From Helicobacter sp. MIT 11-5569 (GTDB lineage Bacteria > Campylobacterota > Campylobacteria > Campylobacterales > Helicobacteraceae), in assembly GCF_000765695.2 (NCBI RefSeq), contig NZ_JRPB02000012.1:1-38366 (forward strand): 38,366 nucleotides of DNA. Reading direction: 5' to 3'. Each line of letters opens with the position of its first letter. The first letter of the stretch is position 1. The notes below the pieces were generated by a model, which saw only the letters and a program-made list of their open reading frames with translations, was not told the DNA's origin and did no database searches. Below, piece after piece: positions 1 to 7,824 of the stretch. The translations under genes were made by a program, and so were the position numbers.

Positions 1-99
1 GGCTGAGCTTAGCGTTTTATTCTCCATTATTATCACGCTTGTAATTATGTATAAGGGTTTTGAAGTCTTAGCAGGTAGAAGCCAAAGCCCTATTAGAGA
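1..99. repeat. Terminal direct repeat (left copy) marking circular closure
   Basis: These 99 bases are identical to 38268-38366. An exact overlap at both ends of a contig is what an assembler leaves when it closes a circular molecule. The virB6 reading frame also runs unbroken across the join. I infer a circular plasmid of 38,267 bp and treat the repeat as an assembly overlap, not a biological repeat. Confidence 0.93.
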
Positions 100-937
100 G
101 CTTACTTGGGATATAGCAGGAAAACTCCTAGCGATTACTTTTGCATTAAATCTTGGAGGTTGGTTAGATTTAGCAATTTCTGCAATGGATGGAGTCTATG
201 AATGGGCAGGTGGTGGCACACAAATGTATGCAAACTTAGATATTATGTTTGCAAATACTATAAAAATGACAAATACAATTTGGGCTAAATCAAGCGGCTT
301 AAAAGATTCTTTTATGGCAATTGTTGCTATGTTGCTTTGCTATATCGGATTTTTAGTCGCCGCAGTTCCTACATTAGCGATTTTAGTCGTTACAACCTTC
401 ACCCAAACAATGCTTGTAATTTCTGCTCCTATTGTGTTTTGGCTTTTAATTTTTAAATCCACAAAGAATGTTTTTACACAATGGATTGGTCTTTTGCTTT
501 CTAATACTTTAGTAATTTTGCTGGTTGGTTTATTTTTGCAAACCTTTATGGATGAGATTAATAGCTGGGCTACTTTATTAACAAGCAAAACACGATCTGG
601 AAATGAAGTGCTAGCAACAGGTATTTTCTATGTAATCTCCTCTTTGATTTTGGTTATTATGATTTTAGGCGCAAAAGCTTTTGCTGAAAAGGTTGCAAAT
701 GTATCAATGGATGGCGCAATGGGCGGTGCAATAGGTGGAGCTTTAAATCCTATTGGTCAATTAGCTGCAAAACCTGCGGGATGGGCTGCTGGTAAGGCTG
801 CAAAATATGGAGGTAAAGCTGCGTGGGCTGGAACTAAAGCAGCTGGTAGAGGAGCTTGGGCTGGAACTAAAGCTGGTGGTCGGGCTGCATATAGTGGCGC
901 AAAAAGAATGTATGAGAGGATGAGAAATGAAGCGTAA
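1..937 (+). CDS. virB6: VirB6/TrbL-family T4SS inner-membrane channel protein, C-terminal part (continues from 38182)
   Basis: VirB6 is the polytopic inner-membrane channel subunit of type IV secretion systems. The gene starts at 38182, crosses the circular junction in frame (codons begin at position 2 here) and ends at 937, giving 340 residues. Several long hydrophobic segments are visible, followed by a soluble C-terminus rich in Ala and Gly. That C-terminus contains 11-residue repeats (AWAGTKAAGRG, AWAGTKAGGRA, then the degenerate AYSGAKRMYER). It lies between virB5 and the virB7 lipoprotein gene, which it overlaps by 11 nt, as expected in a virB operon. An ATG at position 47 is only an internal methionine. 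The family call rests on hydropathy and gene order, since VirB6 sequences diverge widely. Confidence 0.85.
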   Translation, partial: AELSVLFSIIITLVIMYKGFEVLAGRSQSPIRELTWDIAGKLLAITFALNLGGWLDLAISAMDGVYEWAGGGTQMYANLDIMFANTIKMTNTIWAKSSGLKDSFMAIVAMLLCYIGFLVAAVPTLAILVVTTFTQTMLVISAPIVFWLLIFKSTKNVFTQWIGLLLSNTLVILLVGLFLQTFMDEINSWATLLTSKTRSGNEVLATGIFYVISSLILVIMILGAKAFAEKVANVSMDGAMGGAIGGALNPIGQLAAKPAGWAAGKAAKYGGKAAWAGTKAAGRGAWAGTKAGGRAAYSGAKRMYERMRNEA

Positions 938-1088
938 TTTTATTTTTCTTTTTATTTTTGGTGTTTTCTTGAGTGCTTGTAGCACTCATCAAGGCAAATA
1001 TGATGAGCTTTTTAATAGTCAAAAAGATTGGATACCTATTAATACGGATTTTAATCAAGCTACAAAGGAATCTAATGAATCTAAATAA
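927..1088 (+). CDS. virB7: VirB7-like T4SS lipoprotein, 53 aa
   Basis: This small gene overlaps the end of virB6. It encodes a 53-residue lipoprotein starting MKRNFIF with a hydrophobic signal segment and a clear lipobox, LSAC, with the lipidated Cys at residue 18. VirB7 proteins are short outer-membrane lipoproteins that pair with VirB9 in the core complex. Size, lipobox and position between virB6 and virB8 all fit. The mature part contains a Trp-Ile-Pro-Ile segment (residues 35-38) that resembles the VirB9-binding region of small VirB7 proteins; this last point is inference. The start is ATG 927, overlapping the virB6 stop, so translation is probably coupled. Confidence 0.82.
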   Translation: MKRNFIFLFIFGVFLSACSTHQGKYDELFNSQKDWIPINTDFNQATKESNESK

Positions 1089-1124
1089 TATTAGAGTTAT
1101 TAGTTTAATACAGAAAGGATAAAT

Positions 1125-1322
1125 ATGTCAAAAGATGATTTGGGCAAAGAACTTGAAAAACAAGGCTGGATTAGCCTAGAAGACAAGATTAAACAAGAGG
1201 AGCAAGAAGAGTTAGCAAAAGAGGACAAAAAACAATCTCACTTTATGGATAAGTTTAATAGCTTTTTCAAAAAGAAAGAAAAAGCTATTGATAAATCCAT
1301 TGATCAAGGAAAAGAGCGATGA
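1125..1322 (+). CDS. Small basic/acidic protein with shared C-terminal tail, 65 aa
   Basis: This is a short, very hydrophilic protein encoded between virB7 and virB8. Its ATG follows an AAAGGA ribosome-binding site and its stop overlaps the virB8 start. It has no membrane segment and no domain I recognise. Residues from about 39 onwards (HFMDKFNSFFKKK and then GKER at the end) match the basic tail found on six other proteins of this plasmid (see findings). Because it is almost nothing but a charged helix plus that tail, it could be a small T4SS substrate, a chaperone or an adaptor. Function unknown. Confidence 0.7.
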   Translation: MSKDDLGKELEKQGWISLEDKIKQEEQEELAKEDKKQSHFMDKFNSFFKKKEKAIDKSIDQGKER

Positions 1323-1981
1323 GAAACGATTTTAATACTGCTTTAGATTATGAAGCAAGTTTTAGATATTTGATTGAAAAAAGCAACAAAAGAGCGTGGC
1401 TTATTGCTTTTATCTCTATTTTTATAGCGATTCTTTCTATTGTTGCTGTTGTTTTGCTCACCCCTTTAAAAACTATTGAACCTTATGTGATAAGGGTAGA
1501 TAACACTACAGGAATGGTTGATATTTTAACCATACTTGATGAGAAAGAAATTACAAAAAATGAAGCTTTAGATAAATATTTTATTGGGACTTATATTAAG
1601 GCTAGAGAGGGATATTACTATGAGCTTTTGAATCAAGATTATTTGCTCACTCAATTAATGAGCTCTGAAAAGGTTGCGAATGAATACAGGGCTTGGTATG
1701 AAGGAGATAACGCAAGAGATCAAATCCTAAAAAATTCTAATGAAGTGAGTGTGCAAATTTTAAGCATTGTTTTGGGGGAAAGCAATGGTGTTAAAACTTC
1801 AACCATTAGAGCAATCATTACTACAAAGAATCTCAATACAAGAGGAACAGCACACGCAACAAAAGTCATTACATTAAGTTATGACTATATCTTAGCAAAA
1901 GCTAGTGAGGAAAACAGGATTTTAAATCCTCTTGGTTTTAAAGTTTTAACATATAGAGTTGATGACGAGGTAGAAAGATGA
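1319..1981 (+). CDS. virB8: VirB8 T4SS inner-membrane assembly factor
   Basis: The protein has 220 residues. A short cytoplasmic N-terminus is followed by one membrane helix at about residues 27-49 and a periplasmic domain of about 170 residues, which is the VirB8 architecture. The periplasmic part has features typical of the family: an IEPYVIRVD segment directly after the membrane helix, then YIKAREGYYYE and EYRAWYEGDNARD. VirB8 bridges the inner-membrane complex to VirB9 and VirB10. The gene overlaps its neighbours by 4 nt on both sides (1319-1322 and 1978-1981), indicating translational coupling. Confidence 0.93.
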   Translation: MRNDFNTALDYEASFRYLIEKSNKRAWLIAFISIFIAILSIVAVVLLTPLKTIEPYVIRVDNTTGMVDILTILDEKEITKNEALDKYFIGTYIKAREGYYYELLNQDYLLTQLMSSEKVANEYRAWYEGDNARDQILKNSNEVSVQILSIVLGESNGVKTSTIRAIITTKNLNTRGTAHATKVITLSYDYILAKASEENRILNPLGFKVLTYRVDDEVER

Positions 1982-2874
1982 AAAAAATAATTCTAATTAG
2001 CCTATTTTTAAGCAGTTTTGTATGGGCTTTAAATATTCCAAAAGCTTCCATATACGATAAAAGAATCACTTATGCAGTCTATAATGCTAATGATGTCTTT
2101 CAAGTAAATGCTAAAAATGGATATGTAAGTGTGTTGGAATTTGGTATTGATGAGAGAATCATTAATACCGCCACAGGTTTTGCGGAGGGTTGGGATTTAA
2201 TAGAAAAAGACAATCTTTTATTCATCAAGCCTAAAGCTTATAAAACACAGCTTGTCCAACAAGACGAAAACAATATGGGAGAAAGTCAATCTTCGCAAGA
2301 ATTTGTGCTAGATCCTAATCCGAGTGATTGGAAAACTAACTTAATTGTAATTACAAATTTAAATGCTTATGTGTTTGATTTAAAGCTTGTTACCAAAAAC
2401 AGCAACACCACTTACAAACTTAGCTTTTCATATCCGCAAAAAGATTATGAGGCTGCTAAGGAATTTTTAGAAGCACAAGAGCAAGAAAATATCCGAACTG
2501 ATTTAAATAAAAATACCATTCCTAGAAATTGGGATTTTTATATGAAAGTCAATAAAGGAAGTGAGGATATAAGCCCAAATTTTGCCTATGATGATGGTGT
2601 TTTTACTTATCTTGGATTTGATAACACTAAAACATTCCCTGCAGTTTTTATGTATGAAAATGGCAAAGAAAGTATCTTAAATACGCATATCAAAAAAGAT
2701 GGCAATTATGATGTTTTAGTGATTCAAAAAACTGCTAAACAAATTCTCCTAAGAAGCGGGGATAAGGTTGTTGGAATTTTTAATAAGGGATACGCAAAGA
2801 ATCCATTACGCAAAACAAGGGAAACTTCTAATGAAAATGTTCAGCGGGAAGTTAATAAAAAGGGTGGAAAATGA
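1978..2874 (+). CDS. virB9: VirB9 T4SS core-complex protein
   Basis: This is a 298-residue periplasmic protein with a Sec signal peptide (KKIILISLFLSSFVWA at the N-terminus). The N-terminal beta domain contains the YNANDVFQVNAKNGY segment and a FAEGWDL motif. The C-terminal domain includes TNLIVITNLNAYVFDLKL and RNWDFYMK, both VirB9 hallmarks. VirB9 forms the outer-membrane core ring with VirB7 and VirB10. The gene is followed by an unusual 337-nt gap before virB10. That gap holds a toxin-antitoxin candidate on the other strand. Confidence 0.93.
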   Translation: MKKIILISLFLSSFVWALNIPKASIYDKRITYAVYNANDVFQVNAKNGYVSVLEFGIDERIINTATGFAEGWDLIEKDNLLFIKPKAYKTQLVQQDENNMGESQSSQEFVLDPNPSDWKTNLIVITNLNAYVFDLKLVTKNSNTTYKLSFSYPQKDYEAAKEFLEAQEQENIRTDLNKNTIPRNWDFYMKVNKGSEDISPNFAYDDGVFTYLGFDNTKTFPAVFMYENGKESILNTHIKKDGNYDVLVIQKTAKQILLRSGDKVVGIFNKGYAKNPLRKTRETSNENVQREVNKKGGK

Positions 2875-2884
2875 TAAGAATAAA

Positions 2885-2936
2885 AACTGCCACAAGGGCG
2901 GTAAATCCTTGCAGCAGAGTTTTACAGAAGGCAGTT
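2885..2936 (-). terminator. Candidate terminator of the toxin 1 transcript
   Basis: On the minus strand, AACTGCC (2936-2930) pairs with GGCAGTT (2891-2885), followed by a short run of T. The 38-nt loop contains further inverted pairing. It lies just beyond the stop of the minus-strand 30-residue ORF and just outside the virB9 stop codon. Rho-independent termination is plausible, but the long loop makes it uncertain. Confidence 0.4.
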
Positions 2937-2938
2937 AT

Positions 2939-3031
2939 TTACTTTTTAGATTTAAATAAGATTTCTCTTATTTCTTCTCTAAAAAGCGTGACTAGCACTG
3001 CAATAACTGCAATGAATAGGTTTGAATCCAT
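2939..3031 (-). CDS. Candidate type I toxin peptide 1 (30 aa, hydrophobic), antisense to the T4SS operon
   Basis: This short ORF, well under the usual gene-calling cutoff, runs against the operon in the virB9-virB10 gap. It encodes 30 residues: MDSNLF, a hydrophobic stretch IAVIAVLVTLF, then the charged end REEIREILFKSKK. One membrane-inserting helix with a basic C-terminus is typical of type I toxins such as Fst, TisB or ShoB. A perfect Shine-Dalgarno AAGGAG (3043-3038) sits 6 nt before the ATG. That site lies in a 13-nt sequence perfectly complementary to an upstream stretch (3134-3122) inside a predicted terminated sRNA. The architecture supports a toxin-antitoxin module. I know no homolog by name and the toxicity is inferred. 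Confidence 0.62.
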   Translation of the reverse strand: MDSNLFIAVIAVLVTLFREEIREILFKSKK

Positions 3032-3081
3032 TATGGACTCCTTACAAGTTGAATTCCGCCCGCATACCCAACTAAATAGCC

Positions 3082-3119
3082 AAAAAAAAAGCTCAGCTCC
3101 CCAAAAGAGAACCGAGCTT
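3082..3119 (-). terminator. Strong rho-independent terminator of the candidate antitoxin sRNA
   Basis: On the minus strand, a 13-bp stem (3119-3107 with 3101-3089, three of the pairs G-U) closes a 5-nt loop and runs directly into a tract of T. There are nine T in a row at 3090-3082, seven of them after the stem. This is the best intrinsic terminator in the window. On the plus strand it would have an A-tract instead, so it works only for leftward transcripts. Confidence 0.8.
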
Positions 3120-3172
3120 AATCAACTTGTAAGGCTCTGTAAAACCTTTTTATCCATTTACCGAATGGATCA
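3082..3172 (-). ncRNA. Candidate antitoxin sRNA (about 90 nt) upstream of toxin 1
   Basis: An extended -10 element (TGCTATAAT, TATAAT at 3183-3178) and the T-tract terminator at 3082 bound an RNA of about 90 nt on the minus strand. It would contain a 5' hairpin (ATCCATT/AATGGAT, 3152-3170), a linker, then CCTTACAAGTTGA (3134-3122), then the terminator stem. The 13-nt element is the perfect reverse complement of 3052-3040, which covers part of the ribosome-binding site of the 30-residue peptide. This resembles antitoxin sRNAs encoded beside their toxin (the istR/tisB or ohsC/shoB type), but here in tandem. The alternative is a single attenuated leader in which the same pairing occurs in cis. 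Confidence 0.55.
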
Positions 3173-3177
3173 AGAGA

Positions 3178-3183
3178 ATTATA
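3178..3183 (-). promoter_or_regulatory. Extended -10 promoter (TGC-TATAAT) for the sRNA/toxin 1 locus
   Basis: The minus strand reads GTGCTATAAT here, a perfect TATAAT with the TGn extension. Transcription would start near 3172 and run left. No good -35 is visible, which is normal for Campylobacterota. It lies only 29 nt upstream of the virB10 start, on the opposite strand. Confidence 0.6.
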
Positions 3184-3211
3184 GCACAAAAATGATAAGG
3201 AAATAGAGAAT

Positions 3212-4390
3212 ATGCACGATAAAGAACAAGACGCTTTAAACAATGATTTTGAAAATCATACAACAGAATTAAATAGCCAAAAAGATCACCTTAAGAAAAT
3301 ACAAGGCTATGGTATTTTCGCCATTGGTGGTTTATTGCTCATTGTATTAATGGTTTATTTCTTAAATTCTTTTTTAAGCAGGAATGATGGCGTTGAAGAA
3401 ACACCAAAAGAAGACAATAAAGATTTAGCGCAAAGCGTAAAACAAAAAGAATTTGTCCCACCTGCTCCACAAAAAACATTTGACGAACTCATCGCGCAAG
3501 AACCCAAACAGCAAGAAGTGCCAATTTTTGAACCAAAACCACCAAAACCTAGAATTATCAAAGGTGCTGGAATCACTGTTGTTGCTTCATCTAGCAATGG
3601 GAATTTTGGGGGTGGCGTTGGAGCTGGAGCTGGGGGAGAATTCGGAGAAAAACCAAATACGGTGTTTGAGTTTGGACAAAATGGTGCTGGTGCTTTACAA
3701 AATCCTAATAGCTTACAAGGTGGGGGAGATTTTGTAGGAGAAGTTTTTACACCAACCATTGCAAAATTGAGTGAATTTGATCAAAACTTACTCCTTCCTA
3801 AAGGCACTTATATAGGCTGCGCCTTAAAAACAAAACTTGTAAGCTCTATTAAAGGCGGAATTGCTTGTATTGTTTCAAACGATGTTTATTCTGCAAATGG
3901 AAACACACTTTTAATTGAAAAAGGTAGCACGATTACAGGAACATTTAATGCGGGTCAAATTGATGATGGAATGGATAGGCTTTTTGTAATTTGGCAGGAA
4001 ATTAGAACGCCTAATAACATTATTATTCCTGTGTATTCGGGTGCTACTGATGAGCTAGGAGCTAGTGGTATGCCCGGCTGGGTAGATCATCACTATCTTA
4101 AACGCTTTGGTTCTGCGATTTTGCTTTCAATGATTGATGATGGAATGGCTATTTTAGCCGATCAATTAAGCAAAAACAATGGCAATGGCAACAACTATTA
4201 CAATTATAGTCAAAACACAAGGGATAATATTAATGAAATTGCCAATACTGCTTTAGAAAAAATGATTGATATTAAACCCACACTTTACAAAAATCATGGT
4301 GATTTGGTTGGCGTTTATGTCAATAAAGATATTGATTTTTCAAAAGTTTATAAGCTCACAAGGAAAAAGAATGTCAATCACATTAGATAA
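3212..4390 (+). CDS. virB10: VirB10 T4SS core-complex protein
   Basis: The protein has 392 residues: a cytoplasmic N-terminus, one membrane helix at about residues 32-52, a proline-rich periplasmic stretch (EPKPPKPR near residue 107), a Gly/Asn-rich linker and a TrbI/VirB10-type C-terminal beta-barrel domain. The C-terminal domain contains LPKGTYIGCALKTKL, IEKGSTITGTF and RTPNNIIIPVYSGATDELG, close to the family pattern. VirB10 spans both membranes and transduces energy from the ATPases. Its start lies after the toxin-antitoxin gap, with AAGGA about 12 nt upstream. Its end overlaps virB11 by 20 nt. Confidence 0.95.
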   Translation: MHDKEQDALNNDFENHTTELNSQKDHLKKIQGYGIFAIGGLLLIVLMVYFLNSFLSRNDGVEETPKEDNKDLAQSVKQKEFVPPAPQKTFDELIAQEPKQQEVPIFEPKPPKPRIIKGAGITVVASSSNGNFGGGVGAGAGGEFGEKPNTVFEFGQNGAGALQNPNSLQGGGDFVGEVFTPTIAKLSEFDQNLLLPKGTYIGCALKTKLVSSIKGGIACIVSNDVYSANGNTLLIEKGSTITGTFNAGQIDDGMDRLFVIWQEIRTPNNIIIPVYSGATDELGASGMPGWVDHHYLKRFGSAILLSMIDDGMAILADQLSKNNGNGNNYYNYSQNTRDNINEIANTALEKMIDIKPTLYKNHGDLVGVYVNKDIDFSKVYKLTRKKNVNHIR

Positions 4391-5366
4391 ATATACGCAA
4401 CAATATTTTGGGGAATTTTTAAAAGACGATAGCATTAATGAAATCTGCTACAATGGGGATGATAAAATTTGGATACAAAACTCCAAAGGATTTTGGCAAT
4501 CTGTAACTACTGAACTTGACTTTGAGAGAGCAAGCCATTTTGCAACTGCGGCGGCTGCTTTTAAAAAAGATAAGATTGATGTAGCACGCCCGATTCTTAG
4601 CTGTATTTTAGTAGGCGGAGAGCGTATGCAAATTGTCATTCCTCCTGCTACAAAAAATGAACACATTTCTATTACCATTAGAAAGCCGAGTAAAACTCGC
4701 TTTAAAATGGAAGATCATGTTAAAAGTGGTCTTTTTGAAGATTTAAATCCCAATACTAATGAAATTAAACCAAGCGATAAGGAATTAATCAAGCTTTATG
4801 AAGCAAAAGATTATCAAAGTTTTATTTCTAAGGCTGTTGGATTTGGCAAGAACATCATTATTGCTGGTGAAACAGGTAGTGGAAAAACTACCTTTATGAA
4901 AACTTTGATTGATTTTATAAGCCTTGAAGATAGGATTATTACCATTGAGGATGTTGAGGAGATTAAATTCTATGAACACAAAAACTTCGTGCAATTATTC
5001 TATCCTTCCGAAGCAAAAAGCACAGATTTTCTAAATTCTGCAACGCTTTTAAAATCTTGTTTAAGAATGAAGCCTGATAGGATTTTATTAGCAGAGCTTA
5101 GGGGTGCTGAAACTTATGATTTTATCAATGTTTTAGCAAGTGGTCATGGAGGCAGCATTACAAGCTGCCACGCAGGAAGCCCTGAAGAAACATTTACGCG
5201 ACTTGCTTTAATGACTTTGCAGAATCCACAAGGACAATGTGTGCCTTTTGAAATCATCCAAAAAACCCTTAAAGATTTAATAGATATTGTTGTGCATATC
5301 CACGCACATCATGGAAAAAGACGCATTAATGGAATCTATTTCAAAGAAATAGAAAACACCAAATAA
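4371..5366 (+). CDS. virB11: VirB11 T4SS hexameric ATPase
   Basis: I chose ATG 4371 (331 residues) because AAGGA lies 6 nt upstream and the N-terminus MSITLDKYTQQYFGEFL then aligns with the family. The reading frame stays open further upstream inside virB10. Walker A is GETGSGKTT at about residues 165-173. An Asp box follows (IITIEDVEEI), then Walker B within DRILLAELRG, and the His-box region GHGGSITSCHAGSPEE. VirB11 is a traffic ATPase at the base of the channel that drives pilus assembly and substrate transfer with VirB4 and VirD4. Confidence 0.95.
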   Translation: MSITLDKYTQQYFGEFLKDDSINEICYNGDDKIWIQNSKGFWQSVTTELDFERASHFATAAAAFKKDKIDVARPILSCILVGGERMQIVIPPATKNEHISITIRKPSKTRFKMEDHVKSGLFEDLNPNTNEIKPSDKELIKLYEAKDYQSFISKAVGFGKNIIIAGETGSGKTTFMKTLIDFISLEDRIITIEDVEEIKFYEHKNFVQLFYPSEAKSTDFLNSATLLKSCLRMKPDRILLAELRGAETYDFINVLASGHGGSITSCHAGSPEETFTRLALMTLQNPQGQCVPFEIIQKTLKDLIDIVVHIHAHHGKRRINGIYFKEIENTK

Positions 5367-5376
5367 GGAAATATTT

Positions 5377-6012
5377 ATGTGGCAAATTAAAACACAAGAT
5401 AAAAAAGCAACAAATGCAAACCTTGTAAATATAAACGATAAAGAGGTGGAATTTACTACTCAAAATAACCAAATATTTTGCACGAGTTTGGATATAGCAA
5501 GGGTATTTGAAAAAAGGCATACGCATATTTTAGATTTAGTCAATGAAAAATTAAAGAATAAAGAAATTCAAGATTTTACTGAGCCGAATTTTCGGCTCAG
5601 TGAGTATAAAGATAGCACGGGCAGGGTCTTGCCTTGCTATAAACTCACTCGTGATGGTTTTTCTTTTATAGCAATGGGGCTTACAGGCAAGAAAGCTGAT
5701 ATATGGAAAGTTTCATTTATTAATGCTTTTAATAAAATGGAACAAGTTATTACCCAAGAAATACATAGCCCCAACAAATATCTTACAGAAATAATGAGTG
5801 AGCTTTATAAAAAACTTCCACAAGAAGATTTTAGTGTTGATATTACGCTTAAAGATAGAAATCAAAATAATCAAATCATTTTTTCTCATTATTATGAAGT
5901 CGGCGGCAAACCAAAAGACCCAATGGCAAGTAAAAATAAAGCATTTTTTCAAGAAAAAATGCAAAATTTTAGTGCAAATAAAACTATTAAAAATCAAGAC
6001 TTGGAGCGATAG
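5377..6012 (+). CDS. Rha-family protein 1, with shared C-terminal tail
   Basis: This 211-residue protein carries a Rha-type domain (phage regulatory protein family) in its middle: FCTSLDIARVFEKRH, then NFRLSEYKDSTGR and YKLTRDGFSFIAMGLTGKKA. A second, shorter copy is encoded at 36216; the two share the core but differ at both ends. This copy ends with the plasmid's shared tail (FFQEKMQNF, then NQDLER), which the other copy lacks. Rha proteins were described as interfering with phage growth and are often found on plasmids; their biochemical role is unclear. The gene sits between virB11 and virD4 and its stop touches the virD4 start, so it is co-expressed with the conjugation ATPases. Confidence 0.85.
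   Translation: MWQIKTQDKKATNANLVNINDKEVEFTTQNNQIFCTSLDIARVFEKRHTHILDLVNEKLKNKEIQDFTEPNFRLSEYKDSTGRVLPCYKLTRDGFSFIAMGLTGKKADIWKVSFINAFNKMEQVITQEIHSPNKYLTEIMSELYKKLPQEDFSVDITLKDRNQNNQIIFSHYYEVGGKPKDPMASKNKAFFQEKMQNFSANKTIKNQDLER
5578..5601 (+). repeat. Perfect 11-bp intragenic hairpin in rha1
   Basis: ACTGAGCCGAA (5578-5588) and TTCGGCTCAGT (5591-5601) form a perfect stem with a 2-nt centre. It sits exactly on eight codons (T-E-P-N-F-R-L-S) and uses CGG and CTC codons that look rare in this AT-rich plasmid. The second rha gene has the equivalent hairpin at the same codons (36387-36410). Confidence 0.8.
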
Positions 6013-7824
6013 ATGCAAAATAAAAGAAATATTCAAATTATTTTTCTTGTTATAACAAGTTTTATTCTCACTTACTTACTAACACCGATTATTTTTTTCT
6101 TTTTGAATAAAGTAAAAATAGTCAAAGCTCTTGAAATTTACAACATTAATTTCACTTTTCAAGCAATTAGTAATGGTTACCCAAAAATATGGCTTTCTTT
6201 AGGTGTTACATTTGGAATTTGCTTGATTGCTTTTACCGCTTTGGTGTTATCTCTAAAAACCAAAAAATCGCAATTTGGTGAAGCTAGATTTGCCAATAAT
6301 AACGAGATTAAGCAGATGAAGTTATTTAATGATAAGGGCATTATCATCGGAAAATATAAAGGTAAATTTTTAAGATTTGGGGGTCAGCAATTTGTAGCGT
6401 TAGGAGCTCCTACAAGAAGCGGTAAAGGTGTAGGTATTGTTATACCAAACCTACTAGAATGGGTAGAAAGCGCAGTCGTGCAAGATATTAAACAAGAATG
6501 TTTTGACTACACAAGCAAATACAGAAAAGAAGTTTTAGGGCAAGAAGTCTATCTCTTTAATCCATTTTCAAGACAAACTCATCGTTATAATCCGCTGACT
6601 TATATTGATATGAGTGATAAGGAGCATTGCGATAGTCAATTAATGGACTTAGCTAACATTCTTTATCCGCTCGATGGGGATTCAACTTCCAAATTCTTTA
6701 ATGGATTAGCGCAAAACTTATTTGTCGGATTATGCTATATGTGGCGTGATTTGCAATTAAGCAATATTGGAAAAGACTTCCAAAGAGCTTTTGAAATAAA
6801 AATAGGAGAGTTTAATTTTTATAATATTTTACAGCTTTCAAAAGGGCTATCTATTAAAAATGAAAATCAAGCAATACAAGGCTTTGATGATACCTATAAC
6901 TTTTTAGTGCATTGTGAAGTTTTAGATGACGCCACAAAAAGACGCTTAGAAACCTATTTTAACATTAGCTCTGATGCTACAAAATCAGGCGTAATGAGTT
7001 CTTTTAATGCGCCTCTTGTTCCCTTTGAAAGCGAAACATTGAAATTAAGCACAGAAACAAGCGATTTTGATTTAAGAGATTTGCGCAAAAAGAAAATGAC
7101 AATCTACATTGGCATTACTCCTGATCAATTAGCAAATGCACAATTTATTTTAAATATTTTTTGGTCGCAACTTATTTTGTTAAATACCAAAGAATTACCA
7201 CAAAAGAATAAAGATTTGAAATATTCTTGTTTGCTTTTAATGGACGAATTTACAGCACCCGGAAGAATTCAAATCTTGCAAACCTCTGTAAGTTTCATTG
7301 CTGGATACAATCTAAGATTATTAACAATCTATCAATCTTTATCGCAGCTAGAAACGCAGCCACCTTTAGGCTATGGCAAAGAGGGAGCTAAAACATTACT
7401 AACAAATCATGCTTGTCAAATTTTCTATGCTCCAAGAGAGCAAGAAGACGCGGAAGCTATTTCTAAGATTCTAGGTAACACGACTTTTAAGACAAGCTCA
7501 AGAAGCATAAATTCAGGCGGTAATGGGGGCGGCTCAAGAAGCATTAGTGAAGCAAGTAGGGCTTTAATGCTACCGCAAGAATTACGAGAAATGTCATTTG
7601 AAAATGAGCTTATCACAATTGATAGTGGCAAACCTATTTTATGCAATAAAGCTTTCTATTATTCCGATTCTTATTTTATGGATAAATTTAAAGCGATTTC
7701 AAAAAGCTTAGCAGCAATCAAAAAAATACCAACAAGAGAGCAACTAGAAAATGCAATCTTACAAGGAGAATGCAAAGTTAAAATTCAAATTATAGGAGAA
7801 GACAATGAAGAAAATGTCGCTTAG
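6013..7824 (+). CDS. virD4: VirD4 type IV coupling protein
   Basis: The protein has 603 residues. Two N-terminal membrane helices (about residues 6-28 and 57-77) precede the nucleotide-binding domain. Walker A is GAPTRSGKGVG at about residues 130-140. The Walker B region lies near YSCLLLMDEFTAPGR, followed by the family segment YNLRLLTIYQSLSQLE. VirD4 selects DNA-relaxase complexes and protein substrates and delivers them to the T4SS channel, so it is the likely receptor for any secretion tail on plasmid proteins. The start abuts the rha1 stop and the end overlaps the next gene by 20 nt. Confidence 0.95.
   Translation: MQNKRNIQIIFLVITSFILTYLLTPIIFFFLNKVKIVKALEIYNINFTFQAISNGYPKIWLSLGVTFGICLIAFTALVLSLKTKKSQFGEARFANNNEIKQMKLFNDKGIIIGKYKGKFLRFGGQQFVALGAPTRSGKGVGIVIPNLLEWVESAVVQDIKQECFDYTSKYRKEVLGQEVYLFNPFSRQTHRYNPLTYIDMSDKEHCDSQLMDLANILYPLDGDSTSKFFNGLAQNLFVGLCYMWRDLQLSNIGKDFQRAFEIKIGEFNFYNILQLSKGLSIKNENQAIQGFDDTYNFLVHCEVLDDATKRRLETYFNISSDATKSGVMSSFNAPLVPFESETLKLSTETSDFDLRDLRKKKMTIYIGITPDQLANAQFILNIFWSQLILLNTKELPQKNKDLKYSCLLLMDEFTAPGRIQILQTSVSFIAGYNLRLLTIYQSLSQLETQPPLGYGKEGAKTLLTNHACQIFYAPREQEDAEAISKILGNTTFKTSSRSINSGGNGGGSRSISEASRALMLPQELREMSFENELITIDSGKPILCNKAFYYSDSYFMDKFKAISKSLAAIKKIPTREQLENAILQGECKVKIQIIGEDNEENVA

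Noticed and set aside
2871-3206. A 111-residue plus-strand ORF between virB9 and virB10
   Set aside because: It runs straight through strong palindromes and the toxin-antitoxin candidate on the other strand, has odd composition and lacks a good ribosome-binding site of its own.
3355-3759. A 134-residue minus-strand ORF rich in Pro, Ser and Cys
   Set aside because: It is the antisense shadow of the Gly- and Pro-rich linker of virB10, with no ribosome-binding site. A plus-strand ORF at 3453-3737 is rejected for the same reason.
5798-6055. Lys/Ile/Phe-rich ORFs on both strands over the end of rha1
   Set aside because: Their composition reflects AT-rich sequence read out of frame. Neither has a convincing start.
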